A DNA stretch of 64,000 nucleotides, taken from contig JAACJO010000011.1 in assembly GCA_013368445.1 (NCBI GenBank), forward strand, positions 558,001-622,000, read 5' to 3'. This document shows positions 9,615 through 20,329 of the stretch, in pieces (positions within the stretch are counted from its first letter, which is position 1; each line of letters begins with the position of its first letter). This stretch comes from Leucocoprinus leucothites. Its lineage: Eukaryota > Basidiomycota > Agaricomycetes > Agaricales > Agaricaceae. The notes beneath the pieces are model-generated. The model did not search any database, had not been told where the DNA came from, and saw only the letters and a program-made list of their open reading frames with translations. A program made the translations under genes and the position numbers.

Positions 9615-10814
9615 TCAGTGAAGATACTGAGGTAGAACATCCAGGAGGGACTCCAAAGGAGAACAATCATAACCCTTCGCGATTAGCTTGCTGAATGAAA
9701 ACTTGCCAGGGCCTTCTTCCTCGGTAATGACATTATCTTTTCGGAGTTGTTCGACCTCATGGTAATGAATGGTTCAGAAGGGGTATCTAGCGATTCCGGA
9801 CAGAATTTCTCTCACCTGAGCTCGAGTCACAGTGAAGAGATTTGGCGGAAGCTTCTCCAGCACAGCCCCTTGTGCGTATCCGAGCGAAAAAGGGAGCGAG
9901 ATGATGGGCCGGTGTCGATTTGTGTATTTCAGGACAAGTTCCATGAGCTGTTTGAATGTAAAGGCTGTATAAAATGTGTCATTGTTTTGATGCACGTGAG
10001 AAGGTGTGTCATTATCCCTTACTGTCTGGTCCACCAGCTTCGGTTGTCTTTCCAGAAACTTGCTTCTCGATACCAGGATCCATCCGTGATATGATTTCGA
10101 CTGCGCGTGCGAGATCGCCAACGTAAACGGGCTGAAAACGGGCTGTACCACCTCCATAGACAGGTAAGAAAGGTAGAAATCTAGCCAGTTTTGCAAATCT
10201 CTGTTTTGCAAGTCTGTTAGGTTTTTGTGCCTCAACCCAGGAACAGAACGAGCGCACATTAAAGAAGTCATCCTCAGGTCCGAATACTAAACTTGGTCTA
10301 ATTATCGTGGCATTAGGACAGATCTCCATGACAGATTTCTCTGCCAGCCCCTTGGTTCTTGCATACGGGATATGACTATTCGGGTCTGCTCCTATGGCAC
10401 TGAAGTGAACGAGCTTCGCGTTAGCCTGCCTTGCTGCTCTGGCCACGTTCTCAGCACCGTGCCACTGGATGTCTTCGAACTGCTGTGGGGTGCCGTGCAT
10501 GAGACCAACGAGGGATACAACAACTTGGGCATTCTCAAAGGCTGGTGTTAAAGTAGGAGGTTTGGTAATGTCGAGGGCGACAGGTGGAAGGAGATGATCG
10601 CTCAATACTTCTTTCTTGAGTCTCGCGTAAAGCGGAGCTGGATTACGCGAGGAGAGCTGCACACGACGAACCAATGAGCCGACTGCTGGTGCGTTTGCGA
10701 TCTGCCGAGCAATGTTCAGACCTAGTCCAATTCTTTTCAGCTGAAATCAAGATAAAGAACGCAAGCCCAAATACCAAGAAACCCGGCACCACATATAACG
10801 ATCTTGTGCGACAT
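9615..10814 (-). CDS. NDUFA9 / Coq11-like NAD(P)-binding protein
   Basis: Atypical short-chain dehydrogenase of the complex-I 39-kDa-subunit / Coq11 group, expected in mitochondria in complex I stability or coenzyme Q synthesis; sequence alone does not separate the two. Five exons: 10775-10814, 10258-10721, 10023-10200, 9816-9964 and 9615-9755, giving 323 residues. The Rossmann motif VICGAGFLGLNIARQIA follows the start MSHKI. Then come VVSLVGLMHGTP, LVHFSAIGADPNS, YARTKGLAE (the Tyr-x3-Lys position) and IIRPSLVFGPEDDFFN. The end is VEQLRKDNVI...DVLPQYLH. The intron at 10201-10257 is 57 nt and stop-free, so its retention would only add 19 residues. No clear presequence is visible. Confidence 0.85.
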
Positions 10815-11391
10815 TCCGACGTATTTTGGGACAAAATGACAAGCTAAAGCTTCGGTACCTCGAGTATTTAGAGGTTTGGTGGGCATCTGTAAGAAGCCAT
10901 ATGACGTAGGCTTAACACCTATGTCAACTGCCAAATTCAGCCTTTAGACTTCACGATCTGAAACACCTCCTAATGTGAATTCCGTGCATCCTGATCATCG
11001 GCAATTGTGTACTTGCTAGATGAGATGTCTGCTGTAATAGTCAGGTGCAGCATGTATATTAGTAGTCATACTAATTCGAGGACGTTGAAGTTGGCGTACT
11101 AGTGGTAGATTTTACTACGCGTAGCAGTCCTGCTGTGATCAAGACTGCGGAATTCGAGAGACTTAATTGAGAGCGAATCATAGGAGTAAAAGCTGAGGAA
11201 ATTTCCACATGTATGAGGCCAGGTCTACATGTACACAACTACCACAAGCGTCATCAAGAGGTAACAAGTGCTATCTGGGACCAATCACACGGAAGGATGC
11301 ACGGGAGGTTGTCAATCACAAAAAGCCAACAGTAACGAACGCATTCAGGCTCAAGATCGCGGTCATAGTCAAATCAGTCAACAATCTAGGG
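10815..11391 (-). other. Intergenic region without a recognised gene
   Basis: 577 bp between the NDUFA9-like start and the BDP1 stop. It should hold the promoter of the former and the 3' UTR of the latter. No family match or long coding stretch was seen. Confidence 0.5.
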
Positions 11392-13293
11392 TCACAAAAG
11401 TACACTATCTACATCACCAACGATGACCACACCTTCTTCCGGCACCCCGACTGTTCTCGAACGACTCCGTTTCTTGACTTGTTTTGTGGGGGTTGTATGA
11501 GAATTATTTTCATCTACGTTCTCTTGCTCTCGCGATGGCTCGTGTTGTATCACTGGAGGAGGGGGAGCGCGGATCTCTGGAACTGGGCCTGAGAAGTCCT
11601 TTCCTGTCATGCGCTCTAACGTTTTCATGTCTACAAAATTGAGTACTTAAGCTGGAATTTCGCCTATGATCGATTTCCAGCACTCACCAACGGGAATCCT
11701 GTTATTGAGACAATAATTTATGCGAGAATGATTTTTCTTATCTTCGGCCTTGAATTTATTTTTACATGACTTGCGATCTCGACCAGGCAATACATAAGCA
11801 ATAAGTTCATAATTTTCACCATACTGTGAAAGAGCCTATCAAATATGAGTAGGTAACTATAATGGGCACATCAGTCGACTTACATGATAGAATAATTCGG
11901 TCTCCTCTGCGCTCCAACGTGAGCCACGATACCGTTTTCCATAAGTCCCAGAATTAACGAATTTGGTGTGATCAGACTCGACGACATGAGTGTAATTTGA
12001 TGTATCCTCATTTTCGGTACGATCAACGACGAGGGACTCCTCGTCAATAATCGTCTCACCATTTGGACCTATTCGAACTTGGACGTTGTAGCGACTCGTT
12101 TCCATTTGCTGGGAGTAATCAATTCCGGTCTGTTCGTCTGTACCCGAGCCTGAGGTACTTGGACCGGCGTTTGTAGCACTGGAGCTTTCAGCATCTCCCA
12201 GTGAATTCGCGGGTCGTTCTTCCGTATCGTCGTCCACCTGTCGCCCGTACTTTTTAGCCTCCATAGCCGCCCGCATGCGTATTCGTCTCTCCCTATTCCT
12301 GGTCTTCCAGGCCGCATGACTGGTGAGAATCTCAGCCGCCTTGCTACTGACACGACCTTGACCTGTATCATTGCAGAGGGTAGCCATTGTCACGACAGTA
12401 GGGTCAATATCCTCTCCAGGATCCGCATTGGGGTCGAAAGGCGGAAGCGAAGGCCCACGGGACCGTCGTTGATGAGGGGTAGTGCTGCGCGATTTTGGTG
12501 TTCTGTTAAAGGAGTCATTCTCCCCCTCGCCATCGCTGTTGACTTTAGACGCTCTCCTCTTTCGTTTCGGCTTCTCTGTACTATCGCCTGGTGGTAGGTG
12601 TTGGGTTGCATTTTCAGACGTTAAGGGCTGCTGAGGGCCATCAAAAGAATGTGTTGGTACTAATGTGTTGGTAAACTCCGCTGGAGTAGGGCCTGAGGGA
12701 GTAAATATGACTGGGCTCTGCTGACTGTGCTCAGGAGTCATGATGGGTAGCCCAGGGGGAAGGTTGAATGGATGAGGAAAAATCATAGGGGGCCTATCGT
12801 CCTGTCGGGAAGACATGCTTATTACACTGATTGGCTCAGTCATGGAGCGTCCAACATTGATCAAGGTGGGCGGTAAATTGGAGGTGTTCATGAGGACGGG
12901 AGGGGAATGGGAAGGTATTTGGAGACCAGGAAAGTTCATTCCATGAGCGGGGATTGGTGTTCCGTTAACCACATTTTCCTGTGACTGTGGAACGATAGAA
13001 GCTAGCTCTGAATGTGAGGGTAAGGGTTGTGTGGAAGACTCGCGACCTGGTACCGCTGTAGAGGGGATGGGAAGAGAGTCAGCTCGTGAAAGCGTCGCTT
13101 GTAGTATCGGAGTAGCTTCAGGAACTATCGGAAGATCGGATGGACCAGAAGAGGACTGTGAAGGAGGAACTGTAGGCGCACGCGATCGTGCTTTGACAAC
13201 AGGTCTGAAGACAGTGCTCCCCTTTTCTGAAACAGCCAATCAGAGAGATAAATAAAAAAAGGGATAACAGAACTCACGGACTCTGCTGCTCAT
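11392..13293 (-). CDS. bdp1: Transcription factor TFIIIB component B'' (BDP1)
   Basis: BDP1 joins TBP and BRF1 in TFIIIB and opens promoters for RNA polymerase III. Four exons: 13278-13293, 11884-13226, 11688-11835 and 11392-11630, giving 581 residues. The first exon has only 16 nt (MSSRV plus one base), and the second begins KGSTVFRPVVKAR, a conserved BDP1 N-terminal patch. Residues 20-230 are Ser/Pro-rich and likely disordered, with a basic block KPKRKRRAS. The extended SANT domain (about 440-505) reads RGSRWSAEETELFYHALSQ, YGENYELIAYVLPGRDRKSC and KNKFKAEDKKNHSRIN, and is followed by DMKTLERMTGKDFSGP. The gene starts divergently from 13473 across 179 bp. Confidence 0.93.
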
Positions 13294-13472
13294 GATGCAA
13301 GTTTTCAATGGCTCGTGTTAGATATGATGTCGAGAAAAGAGCATTTGCAGATAAGATGAGGGCCGTGCATGGGATGAAATGGTAAAAGGCAAGCTGGGTT
13401 CTTATTGGATGCCGGGATCATTCTCCAGAAATGGAAATATCCAAGCGGCCCTTGGACAGCTCCTCTCATCCC

Positions 13473-15437
13473 ATGGCTCAGGTTGACTTTCCCTATGGCA
13501 AGAAACGCAACTGGGAGTTTGACACTGCAGATGCCGACATTGGTCTCAAGTCCGTTCCAGACAGGTATCGTGCCTTTCTCTGTATCTTTTGTCCCAATTG
13601 TTCATGGTAGCCAAGTCTTGTGCTCAGTCATTCATTGCGTCAATGTATGTATATTCCTTCACTCGAGGACTCCTCTCACCGCCGTCTAGCTAGAGACAAA
13701 TGGCTTTATCACACATTTCGAAAGTTCACGAGCAAGGCGCGTGGCGCCAAAGCACCAGAACCGCCCCCACCCCATACGATCATGTCGAGGGGCAAGTGCG
13801 ACATCATAGTCGGCCCACACCACTTCCGACAAACTAACTTCTATGAAGTGCACTATATGCAGCCTGCATCTGTGGTCCCAACCTACCAACCACCATCTAC
13901 TACGGTCCCGGCTAGTTTTTCAGCGGCGTCTGCGACCCAAGGGTCATCGGACAATCAAGACCTATCCCAACTTAGGCTCACCCTTGGTGGGGGATTAGAA
14001 TACACAATATCATCCGACCTTGTAACAAGGATTCATCACGAGGCATCCGTGAATCCTATCTTCGCGGCCAAGTTTCGGCTTGCTGTTGATCCAAGCGCTT
14101 CGCCAGAACAAATACGAAACTTTGCATTTGCGCTTCCTCACCTCCCTGGTGTCAAGGTTTCAGGCGCACCATCCTCCCTCACATTATCTACGGAACAACA
14201 AGTCCGTCTTCCGCCTGTCAGAGAATGGGACCTCGTAATTGAGTTCCATGAGACGCCAAATGAGCGGTGGCTGATACCCAGAGGAACTCTTGCCTCATGT
14301 TCCCGCCTTCTGTCAAAGGACAACTCTGGCTTATCCGAAGTCTCCCTCGTCCTTCGGCTTCCAATACCGCCAGCAGCATCGAAAGCAGGAGAGGCAAGTC
14401 CTCCTGAACCATCTCCGGACACAAATCCTCCTCGACCCACTAAGTTCACTCTGCGCAGTGCGCCGAATTCTGTTTATGATTTAATTCTGAACTGGATTGG
14501 AGGGGATGAGAAAAACAAGGAGAATGCCGCAGCATTGGCGAAGATAGTGAGTACCTGGCAAGTGCTATCACTTGTATTCCACATCTCAACATATGTTTCT
14601 GCAGCCCAAGAGACAGAAGGTTTACATTGCCCACCGTATCCCTCGAGGGGCTTTACTAACGCAGCTTCAAGCCGTAGGCTACTTTCCGATCCTGGCACTT
14701 CCCCGATTTCTAACTTTTTTGGTCAGGCACAAACACCCGGTTATACCATGAGGCCACTGAAACAAGGCCCCTCAAATCCTCGTCCTCGTCGTAAGGCTGG
14801 GCAAAAACCTAAGCCTAAGCCAACCTTACAAGAAACCCCAGTTCCGTCGGGAACGTCGACCGAAGCTATTCATGGAGTACCTGTCCCGGTACTTTCCCCC
14901 GTTCAAACCCAAAAACCTACAAAACCGCCCAAAGAAGCGAAAGAGCCAAAACGTCGACGGTATCAGTCTGTCGCAAAACCTTCGCCTATTATACGATGTA
15001 CAGTGTGTTTCAAGACAGATGTGCCGCTTATGAAGGGTGGACGTGAGTTCTTTTGCGTTTGAAGATGAAACCTACACAGACTAACGGTATATATAGGATT
15101 TTGTCGGGAATGTGTCGAATCTGGAAAGGCTGACGACGCTATTCCCCAGCTACCTCAGAAACCTTCACTATCATCATACAACTCCACTTCCTATGCTTTT
15201 GCAACCGGACCTGCTGCGGTAGTTCCGGCTACAGCAAGTCAGGCGAATTCTCAGCCGCAGTCGGCCGCCAATGCACCTGTGAATACCAGCGTAGCAGCGG
15301 CACCCACTGCAACGTCGATCGTACCATCTCCAACTTCCCATTCACCAACCCCCTTGCGGGACACCCCAGCCATCGTTCCAGCAGATACTGAAAATACCAC
15401 CAATGCGCACACACCGTCTGCTCCTAGCAGTACATAG
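13473..15437 (+). CDS. Unassigned protein with a C-terminal CxxC...CxxC zinc finger
   Basis: I do not recognise the family. Five exons: 13473-13564, 13694-14546, 14605-14673, 14727-15042 and 15097-15437, giving 556 residues. It starts MAQVDFPYGKKRNWEFDTAD. Residues 30-110 are basic, with DIIVGPHHFRQTNFYEVHY. The middle (150-330) looks folded and contains WLIPRGTLASCSRLLS and VYDLILNWIGG. A Lys/Pro-rich tract (about 360-430) leads to a four-cysteine finger CTVCFKTDVPLMKGGRFCRE followed by C, split by an intron at GG|R. An Ala/Pro/Ser/Thr tail ends the protein. The basic tract and finger suggest a nuclear, possibly chromatin-associated role (inference). Exon 4 relies on the branch-like CTAAC and GTCAG acceptor at 14726. 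Confidence 0.8.
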
Positions 15438-15803
15438 ATTTGCTTTGCTGCTACCGTCATAGTTATTTTCCATTGACAGGACTATTTCCCGTTTTCTCGT
15501 TCCTATATCCCCGCTCTGTTCATCTCTGTTCGTTAGTAACGATGTTCTAATCTGCTGTATTCCTTGTTTTGATTCCATATATTCAATGTAATTCTACACC
15601 CATTGATGACAATAATACAGATTGCGGATATTATTTACAATACTGATAAGTTAAAGAGAACATGCTCCAAGGTGAGTAAGTGAAGAATGGCTGTCAACGA
15701 AAGTACTAGATGAAATGCTTAAAGAAAGTGTGGATCCAGAGAAAAAAGAAAGAAACGAGAGCAAATGACAGATGCCTGATTGTCAACTCTAAGCAAGCAA
15801 GCA
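15438..15803. other. Convergent 3' intergenic region
   Basis: 366 bp between two converging genes, AT-rich, presumably both 3' UTRs. Nothing else seen. Confidence 0.5.
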
Positions 15804-18800
15804 TTAAGTCAATAAATTAATAGACCATCCCAACCACCACGCAATAACACCCATCTCCATGAACACAATCCCGCACTCTACGAGAACCGCGGACCATTGT
15901 ATTAGGATACCAACCCAAAAGAAGGGCAGCGCAGTATATCGCATCCCCTCAAATGGGATCCACCGCAACTTGGAGTGCATCGTGGATGAAAGTGCCACAC
16001 GAGCTTGAAAAAAGGTCCACAAAATAGAAGAAAGGAAGACCACTCCCAACCCAAGCCAATGATGAAATGATCGTCTCGGCAGGGCATTAATAGGGTATCG
16101 TTTGGCTTCACCTGTAAACTCATTGCGATAAAGAGGAATAATAAGAAAGTCCCGAATGTCTTCGCCTATAGTTTTCCCATAATTTCTCCAGAAAGGTGTT
16201 ACCGTATCCAGAAGAAGGGTTAGCGCATCCATTCCGAATTCCCAGATTTGCTGATACTGGTCCTTATAACTCTCTTCTAGGGCGACAGCTTTCGAAAGCT
16301 ACAAATAAAGTTTGAATGAAAGTGGCTGGTATGAATACCGTTGACTTTACCTCAGGATAGAGAGCGGACGTCAGAGGCACTGCTCTATCATAGTCGATCT
16401 TGACATCCTTATACGACTTCTGCACACTCTGTAACAAACTCTGGACCTCCTTCGTTCTCTTAGCCAAATCCTCCTTCCGTCCTTCCAGGACTGACAAATT
16501 TTGAACAAGGGAGGAGACCTTCTCATCCAGTATGCTCCCATGATCGGTCGTCCGATGCGATTCCAAGGTGATGAATGCAGAAAAGATCTGTCGTTGTTTG
16601 ACTAATCGTTGATGGATGTCTTCTACCGCTCTCCACCCCCTCAACCGTCTCGTTACACCAGTGACAGCTGCCGGATCATGTCCAAAGGACTCTACAAGCT
16701 CTTTCGGCAATATCTGCTGCTTTTTCCCGAGTACGCTCATGGCATTGCGTTGCACGGTATCGTACTCCTTCACACTAGTGGATATTCGGTTTAGGAGTTG
16801 TCGGATGCGTTGATTGTGCTGTTGTGTATCTCTGAGCAGACTGCGGCGGCATTTTTCAGCACCTGAACATCGAACAAGAGTAACAATACGTACGCTGCTT
16901 TTTGTTCATACTCCCCCCTCAGCAGTTCCTCGTTCTCTATCTCCTCCTGGGGGTCTTCAAATTGGGGTTCCGTCATTGGTGGATATCGAGGTAAGGGAGA
17001 AGACATAAACCTCTGGCTCCGGACGGGTAAATCAATGTTCGAGCGTGATTTAAGACTAGGTGAGGGCGCCAGTCTCTTGTCAGGCTCTTGACCCCCTTCC
17101 TCGGCGTCTGACGCTGGCAGAACTAATTTGGGTATGTTGTCACTCAAATTCGTCAAAGCTTTCTTCCGCATGTTCATAGAATCAGGGGACAAAGGTGTTC
17201 TTCTAGAGTGTTGCTCAGGGCTGGTATTGGCTGCCACAGGCGACTTAGTTGACTCTTCACCACCACTCCCTACATATTCTGGGCGTGAAGGTGTCTTGGC
17301 TCTTGGGCGGCTGTGCTGCTGAACTGATGGAATGGGCGATGTAACGGGGTTAGAGGAGCCGCTGACGATGCTGCTCAATACGGAATCTGCACTCCTTCTT
17401 GACTCGACTTCGAAGGAATCTCGCGGGGGACGTAGCTTATCAGCCAACAGGTACACACGTTCAAGGGAGTGCTCGCGACTCAGAGGGCGAGATAGGTCCT
17501 GGATCGATTGGTCCTCTGGAATCGGTTGCATATGATGTGGTTGTGGTGGGAGCTGGGGTTGCCGATAACCAGATTGGGCGGCGACGAACTCTTCTATAAT
17601 CCATGCCGATAGGTGCCATCGCGAAAGCGTCTGTGTCCGTCTTGGAAGATGTTTGAGCCAAGTCAACGGTTCTGCCTTTTCAAATTCTTGACGCATCATT
17701 TCGTCTTGTGAGCCATACCAGCGAGAGGCTGCGGCAAGGTTCAAGGGCACGAGATTATTCTGGGTGTCTTGAAAGACACTGTATCGTCGTTGCAGCTGAT
17801 CGGACGTCATTGCAGCTTTGCGTAGGGTTTGCGAAGAAGCAGATGCCCGAAGCTTGCTCAGTCGTTCTGTTGAGTATGAGTAAATGGCATACTCCAGCAG
17901 GTCTATTCCGCATACCTCGATAGTTTTTCTCTTGTTGGTCCTGCATCAGTTCCAACGGTGGCATCTTGCCTTTCCGGCGAGTAGACAAAGACCATCTCCT
18001 ATCATTCTTATCTTCGTCTAAGGCGGAGGATCCCCAATCGAGTGTCAGTCCATTGTCGAGCGAAGACGGAACAGGATGCTGAGGCGCTTGCATAGGAGGC
18101 CGTCGAGTGGAAGGGCTGAAATCAACATCGGACCCAGTACTGGCGCTGGCCTTCCGGAACGATGAGGAAAAGGGGGAAGGCGTGGGTGAAGCCAGACGTG
18201 GATATGGTGGTCCGTTTGGCGATTTGCTTTGTTTGGAGGACGAAGGAACGTAGGCAAAGGGTGAATGATGGTGTTCAGAGTCAGTTTGCGTCGCTTTCAT
18301 CTTAGCTTCCCGCTTCGCTTTGACCTTGAGTGCTCGCTGAACATCTTGGAGTATTCGAGGATCTGGGTATTCAAGTGTAAGGTAGTGAGCAACTCCTCTC
18401 TCGATGCAGATGCTTGCCTTCGTGGGCTAAAGTATAAGTCAGAACAATCAAACATGGCCGGCGCGGGTAGGACTTACAAAGGTCATACTCGTCAGAGAAC
18501 GTACTCGCTTCATGAACTCCAGCATCCAGCTCGGGCACGGTTCGAACGTTCTGAGATACCGGTTCATCCATTGGAACAAGAAGAGGGGAGTGCCGTGTCC
18601 GGTGCAATTGTTCAGTGGTTGGACTCAAACCGTCAGTTGAGTTCAGACGACGTCGTTCCTGGCCAGAGGTACGGTGAGGGTTCAAGGGAGAGCCCCTTCG
18701 GATGGGAGGATTTTGCACGTGCATACTTGGGCCCTCAGCAGAGTACGGCCTTCGACGAGTTGGGCTAGGACTCTCGGGAACGAAGATCCTGGACCGATGG

Positions 18801-18865
18801 GGGTGCGTTTGTTCCAGTGGAGTGCTGAATACATCATCTGAGCTCCGTGAGTCCGGTGGCTCCAT
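15804..18865 (-). CDS. Unassigned 930-residue coiled-coil protein with C-terminal membrane helices
   Basis: Family not recognised. Five exons: 18478-18865, 17916-18362, 16894-17866, 16351-16840 and 15804-16298, giving 930 residues in one frame. Residues 1-280 are Ser/Pro/Arg-rich and probably disordered, with a basic helix DVQRALKVKAKREAKMKA at about 140. Residues 280-600 contain WLKHLPRRTQTLSRWHLS and Pro-rich repeats. Residues 603-766 form long helices with coiled-coil character (EDLAKRTKEVQSLLQSVQKS). The last 100 residues hold two or three hydrophobic segments (HWLGLGVVFLSSILWTFF and YTALPFFWVGILIQWSAVLV). This layout suggests a tail-anchored organelle or nuclear-envelope tether (inference). 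The first intron (115 nt, acceptor at 18363) is the least certain junction. Confidence 0.78.
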
Positions 18866-19112
18866 CTCTTACAGTAGGATGCCTTTGCAACCTGCTGCGG
18901 AGTGGTTTGAATGGTAAAAACTGTAGTGCTAGAAGGTAATCCGTGATTGCAAGAGTACTCCAGTAGCCTACATTTGGAACCACGAAATACACGTGATTTC
19001 AAGCACACTGATGGCCCTTCTGCTCAATCAAAGGACGGCTACTCAGTTCCTCCTTGCCTATATTCTTTCGCTCAACAAACAACGAACCGACGTGAAATAT
19101 TCTAAATAAATT

Positions 19113-20148
19113 CTACCTAAACCGAGGCATGCGCTTGCCAGGACTTCTTTTTTTGTTGATCAGAAGCCTCGCAAACATGGCTGCAGTCAATCCTGAGAGA
19201 GCATACCTAGATCATGATTAAGAAGAGCTAGATTTCGAAGGCACGCGACACACCATGTAATGACATATGATAAATGAGAGTTCCTTAGTTCGACAGTGGG
19301 TGGTCGACCAACTGGAATGCCCTGATCCACTAGTGAAGTTGCTTCTCCTGCATGTCCACCTGCAACTCCATGGTTAATCTTTTGGGGCTACATATCGGAG
19401 GGTAGCGACTCACCAAAAATTTGCTCAACAAGTATTGGCTGAACACTGGCCTCCTCACCGCCCGCAAATCCTGACATCGCCTCGACGTCGGTCCAGTACC
19501 ATTTTCCTTCCTTCGGTTCATTATCGGGAGTAAATGTATTCCTTTTCTCGGACGTCTTGAGCATGCCGATGATCTCGACCTCGCCGACATCTTTGAGATA
19601 GGCCCCAGACTCTAGTTTTTCCTTTGAAACAAAGCCCCGGTCAACCAAGATGGTTGAACCTTTTTCTCGAACAAGTGGTGTTACAATGCGTACCCCATGC
19701 ACACCCTCTCGAACACGAGGTGCAAAGATCATGGTGTGAGCATGGTCCCAAGTCCCTTTCAGTGAGACCTTCCGGTAAACAAATTCAGGTATTACTGCAA
19801 GGCTATTGCTGTCAGAGAGATTTATGAATGAGGATAGCAAACATACTTGATTTTACTAGGTAAACTTAATGGTTCAAGCTGTAGCTTCTCCTCTAGTTCG
19901 TCTATCAGGTTAATCTTCCACTTCAGTCGCTTTAGCTGCCACGTCCCAAGTGCAAAGGTGAAAAAAGGGATGATGCCAACGACGACCATGGTCGGCGTAA
20001 TCCATGGCTCCTTTCGAGGCTTGTAAATTGCTGGAACTTCAGATTTCTTGCGCCACCATAACGTTCGCTTTGTCTGCTGAAAGCATTGAAGTCTACGCTG
20101 AAGCAGAGATTGTGGCCGTAACTGGGCCCAACATTTGAAGGCGAACAT
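19113..20148 (-). CDS. surf1: SURF1 / Shy1 cytochrome c oxidase assembly protein
   Basis: Inner-membrane mitochondrial factor that helps mature Cox1 and insert heme a into complex IV. Four exons: 19847-20148, 19414-19808, 19254-19359 and 19113-19206, giving 298 residues. A basic N-terminal stretch (LLQRRLQCFQQTKRTLWWRK) suits a mitochondrial presequence. The first membrane helix is TPTMVVVGIIPFFTFALGTW, followed by QLKRLKWK. The intermembrane domain has YRKVSLKGTWDHAHTM, VRIVTPLVREKGSTILVDRG and KEGKWYWTDVEAMS. The signature QGIPVGRPPTVELRNSHLSY precedes the second helix, VITWYALSGLTAAMFARLL. It starts 182 bp from the SLA2 start, head to head. Confidence 0.95.
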
Positions 20149-20329
20149 TGGACTGGAGAAATACCGGTGCCTGCCTTTCTAGGGGGATGCCGGCCCGTCC
20201 AAACTTCGCACGGCTGCGTAACCGTGCATCCGCAACAGGGTCAGAGTACCTCTGGATCCACAATTCCGTGCTGTTGTATCATTGAGACTACGCGCTTCTC
20301 ATTAGAGGAATATTCAATTTACTTGACAA

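Noticed and set aside
18265..18768. Plus-strand open frame of 167 codons
   Set aside because: Antisense to the first two exons of the coiled-coil membrane protein, whose exon chain sums to an open frame.
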